Assembly (NCBI GenBank): GCA_017644045.1
Contig: JAEPMI010000017.1
Span: 1 to 64,000, forward strand
Source of the DNA: Deltaproteobacteria bacterium
Lineage (GTDB): Bacteria; Myxococcota_A; Polyangia; Polyangiales; Houyiibacteriaceae
DNA: 64,000 nt
Direction of reading: 5' to 3'
Under the pieces are notes generated by a model. It did no database searches, had not been told where the DNA came from, and was given only the letters and a program-made list of their open reading frames with translations. The position numbers were made by a program, and so were the translations under genes. Of this stretch, positions 51,701 to 60,764 are shown piece by piece; the first letter of the stretch is position 1, and every line of letters starts with the position of its first letter.

Positions 51701-51835
51701 CGTTACCTCCAAGAACCGTCCCGCGCGCAGGATAACGGTAGCCGTGCACGAATGCACCGACCTTTTGAAGGTGCCTCACCCTGACTTGGTGGTGGTCTTC
51801 CGACCCCAGTGAGGCTCGTTCGCCGAGGAGTGGGG

Positions 51836-52918
51836 TCAGCAGACCTTTTCGCACCACTCGAAGTGGTCGGGATCACGCTGATACTGAATCCCGGTCAGCG
51901 CGTCGTAGAGCTTCTGGCTGAGCGCGCCGACTGCCCCATCGGCGACGGTGATGTCCTTGCCCCGGTATCCGAAGACACCCACCGGCGAGATCACGGCAGC
52001 GGTGCCGGTGCCCCAAGCCTCCTCGAGGGTGCCCGCCTCGGCCGCCGCCAGGACGTCTTCGATGGCGATGGGCTCTTCGCTCACCGGCACGTCCCAGTGC
52101 TTCAGCATTCGCAGCACGCTGTCGCGCGTGACGCCGGGGAGGATGGTCCCGGCGAGCGGGGGCGTGACGACCTTGCCGTCGATCTTGAAGAAGATGTTCG
52201 AGGTGCCGACCTCTTCGCAGTAGCGGTGCTCCTTGGCGTCGAGCCAGAGCACCTGCGTGTAGCCGGCCTTCTGCGCGCGGCGCTGGGCGCGGAGCGACGC
52301 CGCGTAGTTCGCGCCGGTCTTGGCCTCGCCGAGCCCGCCTTCGGCGGCGCGGATGTCCTCTTCCTCGACGAGGATGCGCGTCGGCTTGAAGCCGGAGGCG
52401 TAGTAGGCGCCGACCGGGGAGCAGAGCACGTAGAAGAGGAACTCGTCCGCCGGGCGGACACCGAGGAAGGGGTCACTCGCGACCAGGGTCGGCCGGATGT
52501 AGAGCGAGCAGCCCTCCATCCCCGGGACCCAATCCTTCTCGAGCTCGACGAGCGCCTTCACGCCCGCGCCGAAGAGATCGACCGGCACGGGCTCCATCAC
52601 CAGGCGCTCGGCGCTGCGCACCATGCGCTCGGCGTTCTTCCGCCACCGGAAGAGATGGATGGAGTCGGTCTTCGATCGATAGGCCTTGAGCCCCTCGAAG
52701 ACCTCGAGACCGTAGTGCAGGCACATCGCCGCAGGGTCGAGCCCGAGGGCGCCACGCGGACGGATCGTCGCTTCGCCCCACCCCTTCTCGCGATGGAATC
52801 GCGCCTCGAAGTAGTGGTCGGTGAAGAGCCGGCCGAAGCCCAGCTTCGATCCGTCGGTGGGAATCGGCTGCTTCCGGTCCTCGGGGCAGCGCTCGATCTC
52901 GATCTTCCAGTCGCTCAT
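51836..52918 (-). CDS. ilvE: branched-chain amino acid aminotransferase
   Basis: 360 residues, class IV PLP aminotransferase of the long eukaryotic/mycobacterial type. Motifs: LHYGLEVFEGLKAYR, YIRPTLVASDPFLGV, GGLGEAKTGANYAAS (Lys binds PLP), YCEEVGTSNIFF and LPGVTRDSVLRML. It exchanges amino groups between Leu, Ile or Val and 2-oxoglutarate in the cytoplasm, the last step of branched-chain synthesis or first of breakdown. ATG 52918 is chosen over a longer frame to 52969, since MSDWKIEIERCPE begins like homologues. Stands alone between unrelated genes. Confidence 0.93.
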   Translation of the reverse strand: MSDWKIEIERCPEDRKQPIPTDGSKLGFGRLFTDHYFEARFHREKGWGEATIRPRGALGLDPAAMCLHYGLEVFEGLKAYRSKTDSIHLFRWRKNAERMVRSAERLVMEPVPVDLFGAGVKALVELEKDWVPGMEGCSLYIRPTLVASDPFLGVRPADEFLFYVLCSPVGAYYASGFKPTRILVEEEDIRAAEGGLGEAKTGANYAASLRAQRRAQKAGYTQVLWLDAKEHRYCEEVGTSNIFFKIDGKVVTPPLAGTILPGVTRDSVLRMLKHWDVPVSEEPIAIEDVLAAAEAGTLEEAWGTGTAAVISPVGVFGYRGKDITVADGAVGALSQKLYDALTGIQYQRDPDHFEWCEKVC

Positions 52919-53008
52919 GGCACTCTCGCTCGAGGGCCAGGAGAGGCCCCTCGATTCGACGAGTACCACAGTCCCGCGGCGACTGCTCGCGGGGCCGGCT
53001 CGGGGCCG

Positions 53009-54796
53009 CTAGCGCTTCTTGGAGGCGCTCTTCTTCTTGCCGCCGCCGCCCTTCTTGAAGCTGCCCTTGCCCTTCTTCGGGCCGCCCTTCCCCGGCGAGC
53101 GACCGCGCTTGAACTGGCTGCGGTCCGGGGCGTCGCCCCCATCCTGCCAGCGGCGGAACTTCACGTGGGCGTCGCGCCCCTTGTCCGGTCGCTTCACCGC
53201 GCGCTCGAAGGCCGACACCACGCTGTCCGCGATCTCCACGCTCGAGGAGCGCGGACCGACCTTGATGGAGCCCACCTCGGCCTTGGTGATGTCGCCGCGG
53301 CGGCAGACCATCGCCAGGAGCCGGCCGGGGTCCGCGCCCTGCTGGCCGCCCCAGCTGACCTGGAAGCGAACGAAGGAGCCGTCGTGCTTGCGAGAGGCGC
53401 CACGGCCCGGATCGTCGCCGTCCCTGGCGCGGCTCTTCGCGGTCCGGAGGTGCACTTCGCGCGCCTCGGTGGGCCCGGCGTAGTCGAGCCGGTCGAGCAA
53501 CCGGGCCACGAGATCCGTCGGGCTCTCCACCCCGTGGAGCAGCTTCTGGGCGAGCTGGCTCGCACGCCGGCTCGGGGCCTCGTCCGAGTCGGCGAGCTTC
53601 GCCAGCATTCGCGCGTCGGCCGCCTCCTGGATCTGCTCGGCGGTCGGTGGCTGCACGAAGCGCGCGTCGACGCCGGCGTCCCGGAGCATCCGCTCCGCCT
53701 TCCGCCGCTCGCGCAGGCCGACCAGCATGATCGACTGGCCCTCACGACCCGCGCGCCCGGTTCGACCGCTGCGGTGGGTGAGCACCTCGCCGTTGTCCGG
53801 CAGGTCGGCGTGGATCACCCGCGCGATGTCCTGCACGTCGAGGCCACGGGCGGCCACGTCGGTGGCGACGAGCACCTGGACCACGCCGGTCTTGAACTTC
53901 CGGAAGGCATCGTTGCGCTCGCGCTGGCTCATCTCGCCGCTGAGCGGCAGCACCAGGAACCCGAGGTCGGCGAGCTTCGCCGAGAGCTGCGTCGTGTCGA
54001 TCCGGGTCCGCACGAAGATCAGCGTCTTCTTGTCGGGGTCGTGCAGGAGCAGGTTGATGATCGCGTTCAGCCGCTCCTTGCGCGGGAGCTGGATGCAGCG
54101 GTGCTCGATGTCGGTGTTCGCCTCGCCGAGCGGCGTGCCCTCGACCGCGAGCGGGTTCGGCTGCACCCGGTTGGCGAGCCGCAGCGCGTGACCGGTGAAG
54201 GTCGCGCTCACGAGGTGCGTGCGGTGGTCGGCGGTCGCGAAGGCGAGGATCGCGTCCAGGTCCTCCTCGAAGCCCATGTCGAGCATCTCGTCGGCCTCGT
54301 CGAGGACCAACGAGGTCATCAGCGAGAGATCGATCGCCTTCTTCTCGAGGTGGTCGCGGAGCCGGCCGGGCGTCCCGACGACGACGGTCGGCGAGGACGA
54401 GAGCTCGCGGCGCTCGCCCATGATCGAGGTGCCGCCCGTGACCACGACCACGCGGCCACCGAGCGGCTCGAAGAGCCAGGTCAGCTCGCGGCCGAGCTGC
54501 TGCGCGAGCTCGCGGGTCGGCGCGATGAACGCAACCGCGGGCTGCGCCGCGCCCTTGCCCTTGCCGCCCTTCTTCCGCTTCCAGCCCTCGGCGGCGGCCT
54601 CGACGTCCTCGGCCACGGCGAGGCCCACGGCCACGGTCTTGCCGGAGCCGGTCTGGGACGTGATGCGCAGATCGCGGCCCTCCGTCTCGGGGGCGAGCAC
54701 GGCGGCCTGAATGGGAGTGAGCTCTTCGAAACCCTTCGCGGCCAGCGCGGTCTCGAGGCCGCAGGGCGCGGCGGAAAGGGGGGCAGTATCGGTCAT
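53009..54796 (-). CDS. DEAD-box RNA helicase (DeaD/DbpA-like)
   Basis: 595 residues. All helicase motifs are clear: Q motif GFEELTPIQAAVL, I TSQTGSGKT, Ia PTRELAQQ, Ib TPGR, II DEAD, III SAT, V ATDVAARGLD, VI HRSGRTGRAG. After the core comes a helical region, a DbpA-type RNA-binding domain (about 480-555; VRFQVSWGGQQGADPGRLLAMV) and a Lys/Gly-rich tail ending KKKSASKKR. It unwinds structured RNA, probably in ribosome assembly or cold response. The large insert KRKKGGKGKGAAQ in domain 1 is unusual. Downstream is ilvE, 90 bases away. Confidence 0.93.
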   Translation of the reverse strand: MTDTAPLSAAPCGLETALAAKGFEELTPIQAAVLAPETEGRDLRITSQTGSGKTVAVGLAVAEDVEAAAEGWKRKKGGKGKGAAQPAVAFIAPTRELAQQLGRELTWLFEPLGGRVVVVTGGTSIMGERRELSSSPTVVVGTPGRLRDHLEKKAIDLSLMTSLVLDEADEMLDMGFEEDLDAILAFATADHRTHLVSATFTGHALRLANRVQPNPLAVEGTPLGEANTDIEHRCIQLPRKERLNAIINLLLHDPDKKTLIFVRTRIDTTQLSAKLADLGFLVLPLSGEMSQRERNDAFRKFKTGVVQVLVATDVAARGLDVQDIARVIHADLPDNGEVLTHRSGRTGRAGREGQSIMLVGLRERRKAERMLRDAGVDARFVQPPTAEQIQEAADARMLAKLADSDEAPSRRASQLAQKLLHGVESPTDLVARLLDRLDYAGPTEAREVHLRTAKSRARDGDDPGRGASRKHDGSFVRFQVSWGGQQGADPGRLLAMVCRRGDITKAEVGSIKVGPRSSSVEIADSVVSAFERAVKRPDKGRDAHVKFRRWQDGGDAPDRSQFKRGRSPGKGGPKKGKGSFKKGGGGKKKSASKKR

Positions 54797-54844
54797 GGAA
54801 GCCGGCTACCGTGGGCCGCCGGGGTCACGGCTGCAACCAGGCGA

Positions 54845-55390
54845 TCACCAGAACTTCCACCAGGGCTTCGGTCGGAAGTCCGCCGCGGAAGGCTCCGAGG
54901 CGAGCACCCGGAGCGGCGGAACGCCCTCGAAGAAGTCGGTCAGGCCGAAGGCCTGCCAGATGGACAGGATGGACGACTCGTCGACGCGAGACGACACCCC
55001 CGTCTCCTGGGGAAGCGGTTCCCCTTCGGCGGCGCGGGCGTTGTTCAAGGCGCGCCGCAGCCGGCCGCCCTCGTAGACGTGGAGCACGTAGCTACCGCCG
55101 TGATCGCCGATGCAGACGGCGATCACCCGCCCCAGTCGCGCACTCAAGCGCGGGAGTCGCTCCTCGTCGAAGAGGCCGAGCGTGCTCTCGGCGAAGCCGG
55201 TGTGGTCGCCGTCCCGCCAGAGCGCGAGCAGGACGTCGTCGTCGTTCCGGTAGATCGCTTCGACGACGCTCCCCTCGTTTCGAGGACGGGCCGCCAGGCC
55301 TCCGAGCAGGTCGGGGAAGAGGGCACGGAGCGCCGCTTCGACCTCGTCGATCGACCCCTCCGCGGCAAAGAAGAACGCGGTGACCCCCAT
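54845..55390 (-). CDS. hypothetical protein
   Basis: 181 residues, no signal peptide. It starts GVTAFFFAAEGSIDEVEAAL and has alternating strands and helices (EAIYRNDDDVLLALWRDGD, VIAVCIGDHGGSYVLHVYEG), ending KPWWKFW. No domain recognised. It lies between the Rieske oxygenase and helicase genes with gaps of 24 and 48 bases, so the three may be one transcript. Codon use is normal for the window. Confidence 0.75.
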   Translation of the reverse strand: MGVTAFFFAAEGSIDEVEAALRALFPDLLGGLAARPRNEGSVVEAIYRNDDDVLLALWRDGDHTGFAESTLGLFDEERLPRLSARLGRVIAVCIGDHGGSYVLHVYEGGRLRRALNNARAAEGEPLPQETGVSSRVDESSILSIWQAFGLTDFFEGVPPLRVLASEPSAADFRPKPWWKFW

Positions 55391-55414
55391 GCGAAGGGGG
55401 TAGCACGTGAACGC

Positions 55415-56452
55415 TCAGCGGCGGAACTGGCGGTACCACTTGCGGAGCTTGTGGACCGGTCCGTCGTCGCGGACGAGCTGCGGGCGCTCGCGGAAGATCT
55501 TGTTCTCCCAGATGTCGATGTCCTCGCGCCACTGGCTGACCCAGTTCCCGACCACGTAGCTGACCAGCAGCCGGGGGATCTTCGGGTCGGCGAACCAGCG
55601 GAAGCGGACCCGCTGCGCGAGCGGCGCGATCGGCGTGTGGGTCTGGATCATCACGATGTCGCCGACGTCGGGGATCTGGAAGCGGAAGTGCACCACGCTG
55701 CCGGGGCCATGGAAGGTGATGGTCGCCTTGGCCTTGGTCTTCTCCAGCGTCTTGCCGCGGAAGCGCAGCACGGCGGCGTCGTGGAAGCGCGCGATCCACG
55801 GGTGCTCGTCGTCGGGCACCCAGTCCGCTTCGTGGGCGATGGTCAGCCCCGGGATCGGCCAACCGAGCCAGGGCAGGCGCATCTGGCCGTGGAGCGGCGC
55901 GAAGTGCGCGAAGTCGACCGAGTTCTCCGCGAACTCCTGCAGGTGCATCTTCACCACGCCCGCGTCGTGGTCGCCGCGATGCTTCATCCCCGCGGGCATC
56001 GCCGGGATGCCGTAGTCGGGCGCGTCGGTGCCGTGCCAGAGGAAGACCAGCCCGTCCTGCTCGAGCACCGGGTGCGCCCCCGCCGCGATGGTCGGGAGCT
56101 TGCGGCCTTCCTTGAGGTAGGGGATCGCGGCGAGCTGTCCGTCGCCCTCGAAGCGCCAGCCGTGGAAGGGGCACTCGAGCTTCCCCTCGCAGACCTTGCC
56201 GCCGCTCAGGTCGGCGCCGAGGTGTGGGCAGTAGCCGTCGAGCACGTTGGCTCGGCCCTGCGCGTCGCGGAAGACCACCACGCGCTGGTCGAGGAGCTCC
56301 GCCGCCATCGGGCGGCCCTTCTTCGCGACCTTGTCGAGCGCCTTGCTGCGCGCGACCACGTACCAGCCGGTCGGGAAAGGCTCCGGGTAGCTCGCCTCGC
56401 GGCGTTCCTGTCGGAGGGTCTCTTCGCGGATGAGGCTGGAGGCGTCGGGCAT
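55415..56452 (-). CDS. Rieske non-haem iron oxygenase (sterol/steroid-oxygenase-like)
   Basis: 345 residues. Rieske [2Fe-2S] centre: CPH...CPFH (C-x-H-16-C-x2-H) in GYCPHLGADLS and LECPFHGWRF. Mononuclear iron site: EFAENSVDFAHFAPLHG with the D-x2-H-x4-H ligands. The layout and PFPTGWYVVARSKAL resemble KshA, Neverland/DAF-36 and related steroid-modifying oxygenases more than benzoate dioxygenases. It needs a separate reductase, not seen nearby. Myxobacteria can make sterols, so a sterol role is attractive but inferred. ATG 56452 is taken; GTG 56464 is also possible. Confidence 0.85.
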   Translation of the reverse strand: MPDASSLIREETLRQERREASYPEPFPTGWYVVARSKALDKVAKKGRPMAAELLDQRVVVFRDAQGRANVLDGYCPHLGADLSGGKVCEGKLECPFHGWRFEGDGQLAAIPYLKEGRKLPTIAAGAHPVLEQDGLVFLWHGTDAPDYGIPAMPAGMKHRGDHDAGVVKMHLQEFAENSVDFAHFAPLHGQMRLPWLGWPIPGLTIAHEADWVPDDEHPWIARFHDAAVLRFRGKTLEKTKAKATITFHGPGSVVHFRFQIPDVGDIVMIQTHTPIAPLAQRVRFRWFADPKIPRLLVSYVVGNWVSQWREDIDIWENKIFRERPQLVRDDGPVHKLRKWYRQFRR

Positions 56453-56521
56453 GGGCTGGAACACGTTCTACATCACCCGCGCTCCAAGAGCACGCCAGCC
56501 CACGCCGATGCCTCCAGTACG

Positions 56522-57487
56522 TCACTCGCAGATGTCGTCGGTGCACTCGAAGGAGATGCAGTCCGCCGGCTCGTTGCAGGCGGCGCCGGACTCCCGGGGC
56601 TCGGCGCAGTGTCCGGGCAGGCGGAAGCCCTCGTCATCGGCGCCATGGGTGTCCTCGCAGTAGAAGCCCTCCACGCAGGCGCCGACGTCCTCGCAGTTGG
56701 CGCCGCCGAGGAGGCGCGGCGTGCACTGCCCTTCGAGCTCCGGGTCCTCGAGCTCCACGCGGAAGTCGACGCCCGGCTGGTCGCACCACTCGCTTTCGTC
56801 GCAGTCCCAGTCGATGAGGCAGGTGCCGCCCTCCGGAACGATGCAGACGTCGTCCACGCAGAGCATCCCCTCGCCACAGAGGCCATCGAGGCAGGGTTCA
56901 CCGGCCAGCGGCGCGACGACGCACTCGCCGAGCGCCTCATCGGTCGCGGTGCAGAGATCGCCCGGCGTCATGCACTCCGCCGACTGGGCACACTCACCGC
57001 CCACGGGAACGTTCGGTGCCAAGAAGGGGCTCCCCTGACAGGGCACGTGACTGGTCGGATCGGCGTGGACGTAGTCGTGACACGCGAGCAGCTCCATGTG
57101 GTCCGTGCACGTGCGGAGCTTCGGCAGGTCGACCGTGAGCCGCTCGGCCTCGAGGCTCGCGTTCAGCGCGGCGCAGAGCGCGCCGGTCACCTCCTGTTGG
57201 GCGACCACGCAGGAGGCCTCGTCCGTGTGATCGAAGAAGAACTGATCCTCGGCGAGCCGATCGGGCTCGGCGCACTCGTAGAGCCGCGAACAGTAGAGCT
57301 CGGGCTGGGCGCAGAGCTCGAGGAAGGTCCGGTTGTCGATCGGACCGGCGTCGGGGTCCTCGGTGAACGCGTCGGTATCGACCGAGGGGCCATCCGAGTC
57401 ACCGCAGCCGATTCCAGCGACGAGCGAGAGGAGAGAGAGCGCACGAATCCATCGGGCCGCGAGGGCCCCGTGTGTACCGCCAAACAT
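56522..57487 (-). CDS. Cys-rich lipoprotein
   Basis: 321 residues. Signal with lipobox VAGIGCGDSD (Cys about 28), acidic linker, then about 30 Cys in a pattern common in myxobacterial lipoproteins: FLELCAQPELYCSRLYEC, helical CVVAQQEVTGALCAAL, and C-terminal knots such as CLDGLCGEGMLCVDDVC, CLIDWDCDESEWC and CNEPADCISFEC. Half of the protein is a helical Cys-paired domain, half TIL/EGF-like. Secreted side of the membrane; role unknown. AAGGA precedes the start. Confidence 0.8.
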   Translation of the reverse strand: MFGGTHGALAARWIRALSLLSLVAGIGCGDSDGPSVDTDAFTEDPDAGPIDNRTFLELCAQPELYCSRLYECAEPDRLAEDQFFFDHTDEASCVVAQQEVTGALCAALNASLEAERLTVDLPKLRTCTDHMELLACHDYVHADPTSHVPCQGSPFLAPNVPVGGECAQSAECMTPGDLCTATDEALGECVVAPLAGEPCLDGLCGEGMLCVDDVCIVPEGGTCLIDWDCDESEWCDQPGVDFRVELEDPELEGQCTPRLLGGANCEDVGACVEGFYCEDTHGADDEGFRLPGHCAEPRESGAACNEPADCISFECTDDICE

Positions 57488-57759
57488 GACGATTTTCCTT
57501 GGTGCGCGGGCGCGATTGTCGCGCCTCGCGATCGATTCATCGCTAGAGCATCCGGCGTGCCAACGGCGTCCGCTTCACGTTCCCTTCGACAACGCCGAGG
57601 CGTCCGATCGAGCCCGCTCTCGGCGGGGGATCGCCCCCGAGAACCACCGGCTACGGAGCTCGCCAGCGACCGGGCCGACATGTGCCTAGGTGAGCCGCGT
57701 CGGAACGACGTTCGAGACCGACACTACCTGGATTGAACGCCGGTGCTATAGGCTGCGGT

Positions 57760-59010
57760 ATGCCTTCTCAGCTCGCTCGTTGCAGCATTCTCGCCCTCTT
57801 CGTCTCGGTCTCCGGCTGCGGTGACGACGCGCGAATGACATCCGACTTCGGTGTTCGGCCCGACGCCTCGGGTCTCGACGGCGGTGGCACGGACGGCGGC
57901 GGGATGATGGGCGAGTGCACGGTCGCCGCCGACTGCCCGGCACCGAGCTCGCCCTGTCTGGTCGCCATCTGCGCCGCGGGCAGCTGCGCCGCCACGACCG
58001 CGGAAGACGGAGTCGCGTGCGAGGACGGCGACTTCTGCACCGTGGGCGAGACCTGCACCGGCGGCACCTGCCGCGGCGGCGAGCCGAACGACTGCGGCAT
58101 GACCGCCACGGCCTGCAACGAGGTCGTGTGCGACTCGGCCGCCGAGGCCTGCACCACGGAACCGACCGACGAAGGTCTGGCCTGCCCCGCGGCGAGCCTC
58201 TGTGACACCGGCATCTGCAACGAGGGCGTCTGCACCGGCGGGATGCCGCGCAACTGCTCCAGCACGCCCACCGACGAGTGCGAAGAACCCTTCTGCGACC
58301 CGGCCGACGGCGTCTGCAAGACGCGCGCGGTCATGGACGGCACCAGCTGCGACGACGGCAACCTCTGCACCACCGATGACAGCTGCACCGCGGGGGCCTG
58401 CGGCAGCGACACGATGGTCGACTGTTCGGAGATGGACTCGATCTGTGCGGTCGGGACGTGCAACCCGGCCGATGGGACCTGCGGGACGATGGCCCAGAAC
58501 GAAGGCGTGGCTTGCAGTGTCGGCTGCGAGTTGGGCGGGACCTGCTCGTCGGGCATGTGCACCGGCGGCACCGAGCCCGCGTGCTCGCTGACCACCGACG
58601 GCTGCTGCCCCAGCGCCTGCAGCAGCTCCGACGACGTCGACTGTGACGTGTGCCCCGGCGAGGTGATCGGCACCAACTGCGTCTACGCGCCGTCCATCGG
58701 CACGTCCCTCTCGACGCAGAGCGCAGCGCTGTCCGCCTGCCAGGCGCTCGGCACCGGCTGGGGCCTCTGCTCGGGGGCGGTGCTCTGCGACCCCGCGACG
58801 GAGACCTACCTGATCGGTGCAGGCGCCGACTGCAGCGCCGGCGTCGCGGGCGGCGCGTGCGGCACTTCCGCCAACATCTACGTCCACGTCGACGGCACCT
58901 CGCCTTACTACCTCCGCTCGTCGGCCATCCCCGGCTGCATCACCTCGCCGGGCTGCACGAACTCGGTGTCGGAGAGCTGCGGCTTCGCGCTCTGCTGCCT
59001 CGGGATCTAG
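57760..59010 (+). CDS. Cys-rich lipoprotein with a lectin-like C-terminal domain
   Basis: 416 residues. Lipobox SVSGCGDD (Cys about 20), Gly/Asp linker, then about six short Cys-rich units (about 50-300; CEDGDFCTVGETCTGGTC, CDDGNLCTTDDSCTAGAC). The last 115 residues are different: CVYAPSIGTSLSTQSAAL, ALGTGWGLCSGAVLCD, YVHVDGTSPYYL, ending SCGFALCCLGI. This looks like a small separate binding domain. ATG 57760 is chosen over an upstream in-frame ATG because the signal starts there. Converges on the protease gene across an inverted repeat. Confidence 0.8.
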   Translation: MPSQLARCSILALFVSVSGCGDDARMTSDFGVRPDASGLDGGGTDGGGMMGECTVAADCPAPSSPCLVAICAAGSCAATTAEDGVACEDGDFCTVGETCTGGTCRGGEPNDCGMTATACNEVVCDSAAEACTTEPTDEGLACPAASLCDTGICNEGVCTGGMPRNCSSTPTDECEEPFCDPADGVCKTRAVMDGTSCDDGNLCTTDDSCTAGACGSDTMVDCSEMDSICAVGTCNPADGTCGTMAQNEGVACSVGCELGGTCSSGMCTGGTEPACSLTTDGCCPSACSSSDDVDCDVCPGEVIGTNCVYAPSIGTSLSTQSAALSACQALGTGWGLCSGAVLCDPATETYLIGAGADCSAGVAGGACGTSANIYVHVDGTSPYYLRSSAIPGCITSPGCTNSVSESCGFALCCLGI

Positions 59011-59170
59011 TGTCCCGGACGGGGAGTCGTTGCGAAGATCGGCGAGTCATCGGACCGTGAATCAAGGAACGACGACGAGGAATACTCTACGTATTTCGAG
59101 GAGGAGTGACGCAGAGTCACGGTTCGAGGGCCGGCGAGTTTGGTGACGAATTCCCGAGACGGGACACTAG
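59007..59170. repeat. interrupted inverted repeat between convergent genes
   Basis: The ends are exact inverted copies CTAGTGTCCCG (59007-59017) and CGGGACACTAG (59160-59170). Each end is itself a small hairpin (TCCCG-GA-CGGGGA; TCCCG-AGA-CGGGA). An inner pair ACCGTGA (59054-59060) / TCACGGT (59117-59123) lies in register. The left end overlaps the stop codon of the Cys-rich lipoprotein gene. Likely a REP-like element and two-way terminator; no coding sequence. Confidence 0.7.
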
Positions 59171-59176
59171 CCGGCG

Positions 59177-60688
59177 TCAGCGGCGTCGACGACGAAGCAG
59201 GAAGAGCGCGGCGAGCGCGAACGGCACGGGCGCGTCCGCGGGTCCGGTCGTACGGCAGCCGCAGCCCCCGTCACCATCGCCAGTGTCCGTGCCGGCGTCG
59301 GGGGCGCCCGCGTCGCGTGAGGAGGTGCCGGCGTCGCGGCTCGGGGGGCCCGCGTCGACCATCGGCACGCCCGCGTCCGTGCCCGGCTCCGCGAAGGTGA
59401 GCGCGAGCGTGTAGCTGTCGACGTCCTGGTCGTACGAGTCGAGGAAGAGGAAGTAGGTCCCCGGCTCGAGCGTCGCCGCGATGCGCGAGCCGCGGTCGCT
59501 GTTGCGGTCGATGTCGTCGTCGCACGCGAGCTCCGAGCCGTCGCAGCCGTCGCGCAGGTAGAGCACCGTGTCGTACCCGCCGCTGCGCGCGGTGAAGTCC
59601 AGCTCGCGGTCGATGGTGAAGCTCCACACCCGGTCCCGGCCCGCGCCGCCGCAGGTGCCGACGGTGTCCGGCGCGAAGAGCTCCATCTCGCCCGTGAGCG
59701 TCTGGTGGATGGGCGGGATGACCTCGGCCTCCTCGCAGAGGTCACCGGGCAGCGCGGGCACACAGGGACCGTCGCAGTCGCAGAGCTCCGACTCGACGCC
59801 CGGCTCCGCACAGAACGCCTCGAGCGCCGGGCGTACGTAGGTCAGGCCCTCGCCGTCGTCCGTCGGCGGCGGGTCGATGACGTTCACCACGTTGCAGCCG
59901 CCGGAGGGCACGTAGTCGTCCATGCCGCCCCGGAGCAGACCGATGAGCTGGCCGGTGTGGTCGAAGACGCCCGAACCGGAGTTGCCGTTGAACGCATCGA
60001 GGGTCGCGTTCAGGTAGGTCGCGTCGGGGCTGGTCCAGGTCACCTCGCCGCCGTCGTCGATCTTCATCGGGATCCCGTTCGGGTGCCCGATGAGCGCGAG
60101 CGGCGTCCCGAGCGAGAGCCCGGCCGACTCGACCCGCACCGTCGCCGGGGTGTGGCCCACCACCGGTCGGTCGAGCTCCACGATGGCGTGGTCGACGTCT
60201 CCGTCGTCGTGATGGGCGAGCACCCGCGAGCATCGGTAGACGTCGTCCTCGGTCAGCGTCGCCAGCGTCCCATCGGCCACGTAGCGGAAGCCCATCAACC
60301 AGACGTCGTCCGTGCAGTCGTCGGGCTCGTCCACGCAGTGACCCGCCGTGAGCAGGTAGCGGTCGTCGATGAGCGTCCCGGAGCAGGTCCCGGGCTCGAT
60401 CTGGCCCCGGAAGCGCTGGTCGCTGCAGAGCCCCTGCGCCTCGCCGAGCGTGCGCCGGTAGTCGATCACGAGCGCGTCCGGATCGGTGGCGTCGACGTAG
60501 GCCTCGTCGATCTTCATCGCGACCGCGCCCTCGGCCACCGCGCGCAGCTCCGCGTTGGCGTGGGCGTACACCTCGGTGCGACCGTCCACGCCGTAGACGA
60601 CCGGATCGCTCCGGGAAGCCACGGGCTCGGCGCAGCTCGACAGGGAGACGGCCGTGAGGACGGACAACGGGAAAGCAAGGGAGCGCAC
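59177..60688 (-). CDS. trypsin-like serine protease with PPC domain and MYXO-CTERM tail
   Basis: 503 residues. A signal ends SLSSCAEP (lipobox-like Cys about 19). The S1 protease (about 40-285) shows LLTAGHC, GDVDHAIVEL and NGNSGSGVF, a full His-Asp-Ser triad. A pre-peptidase C-terminal (PPC) beta domain (about 320-430) has DRVWSFTIDRELDFTARSGG. A linker with repeats of (S)RDAGTSSRDAGAPDAG type leads to GGCGCRTTG, the helix FALAALFLL and RRRRR, a MYXO-CTERM tail. The GTG at 60688 is preferred; the long upstream extension of the frame has no signal. Surface-anchored protease. Confidence 0.87.
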   Translation of the reverse strand: MRSLAFPLSVLTAVSLSSCAEPVASRSDPVVYGVDGRTEVYAHANAELRAVAEGAVAMKIDEAYVDATDPDALVIDYRRTLGEAQGLCSDQRFRGQIEPGTCSGTLIDDRYLLTAGHCVDEPDDCTDDVWLMGFRYVADGTLATLTEDDVYRCSRVLAHHDDGDVDHAIVELDRPVVGHTPATVRVESAGLSLGTPLALIGHPNGIPMKIDDGGEVTWTSPDATYLNATLDAFNGNSGSGVFDHTGQLIGLLRGGMDDYVPSGGCNVVNVIDPPPTDDGEGLTYVRPALEAFCAEPGVESELCDCDGPCVPALPGDLCEEAEVIPPIHQTLTGEMELFAPDTVGTCGGAGRDRVWSFTIDRELDFTARSGGYDTVLYLRDGCDGSELACDDDIDRNSDRGSRIAATLEPGTYFLFLDSYDQDVDSYTLALTFAEPGTDAGVPMVDAGPPSRDAGTSSRDAGAPDAGTDTGDGDGGCGCRTTGPADAPVPFALAALFLLRRRRR

Positions 60689-60764
60689 GGGGGGATCATA
60701 ACCCGAACGGTGCTGGAGCTCCGGTCGACGCCGTGGTGGCACGCGGTCGCCCGGTCGGTAGGCT

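Noticed and set aside
51809-57736. 1975-codon plus-strand open frame
   Set aside because: It spans six well-supported minus-strand genes (IlvE, helicase, Rieske and others) and has only shadow composition.
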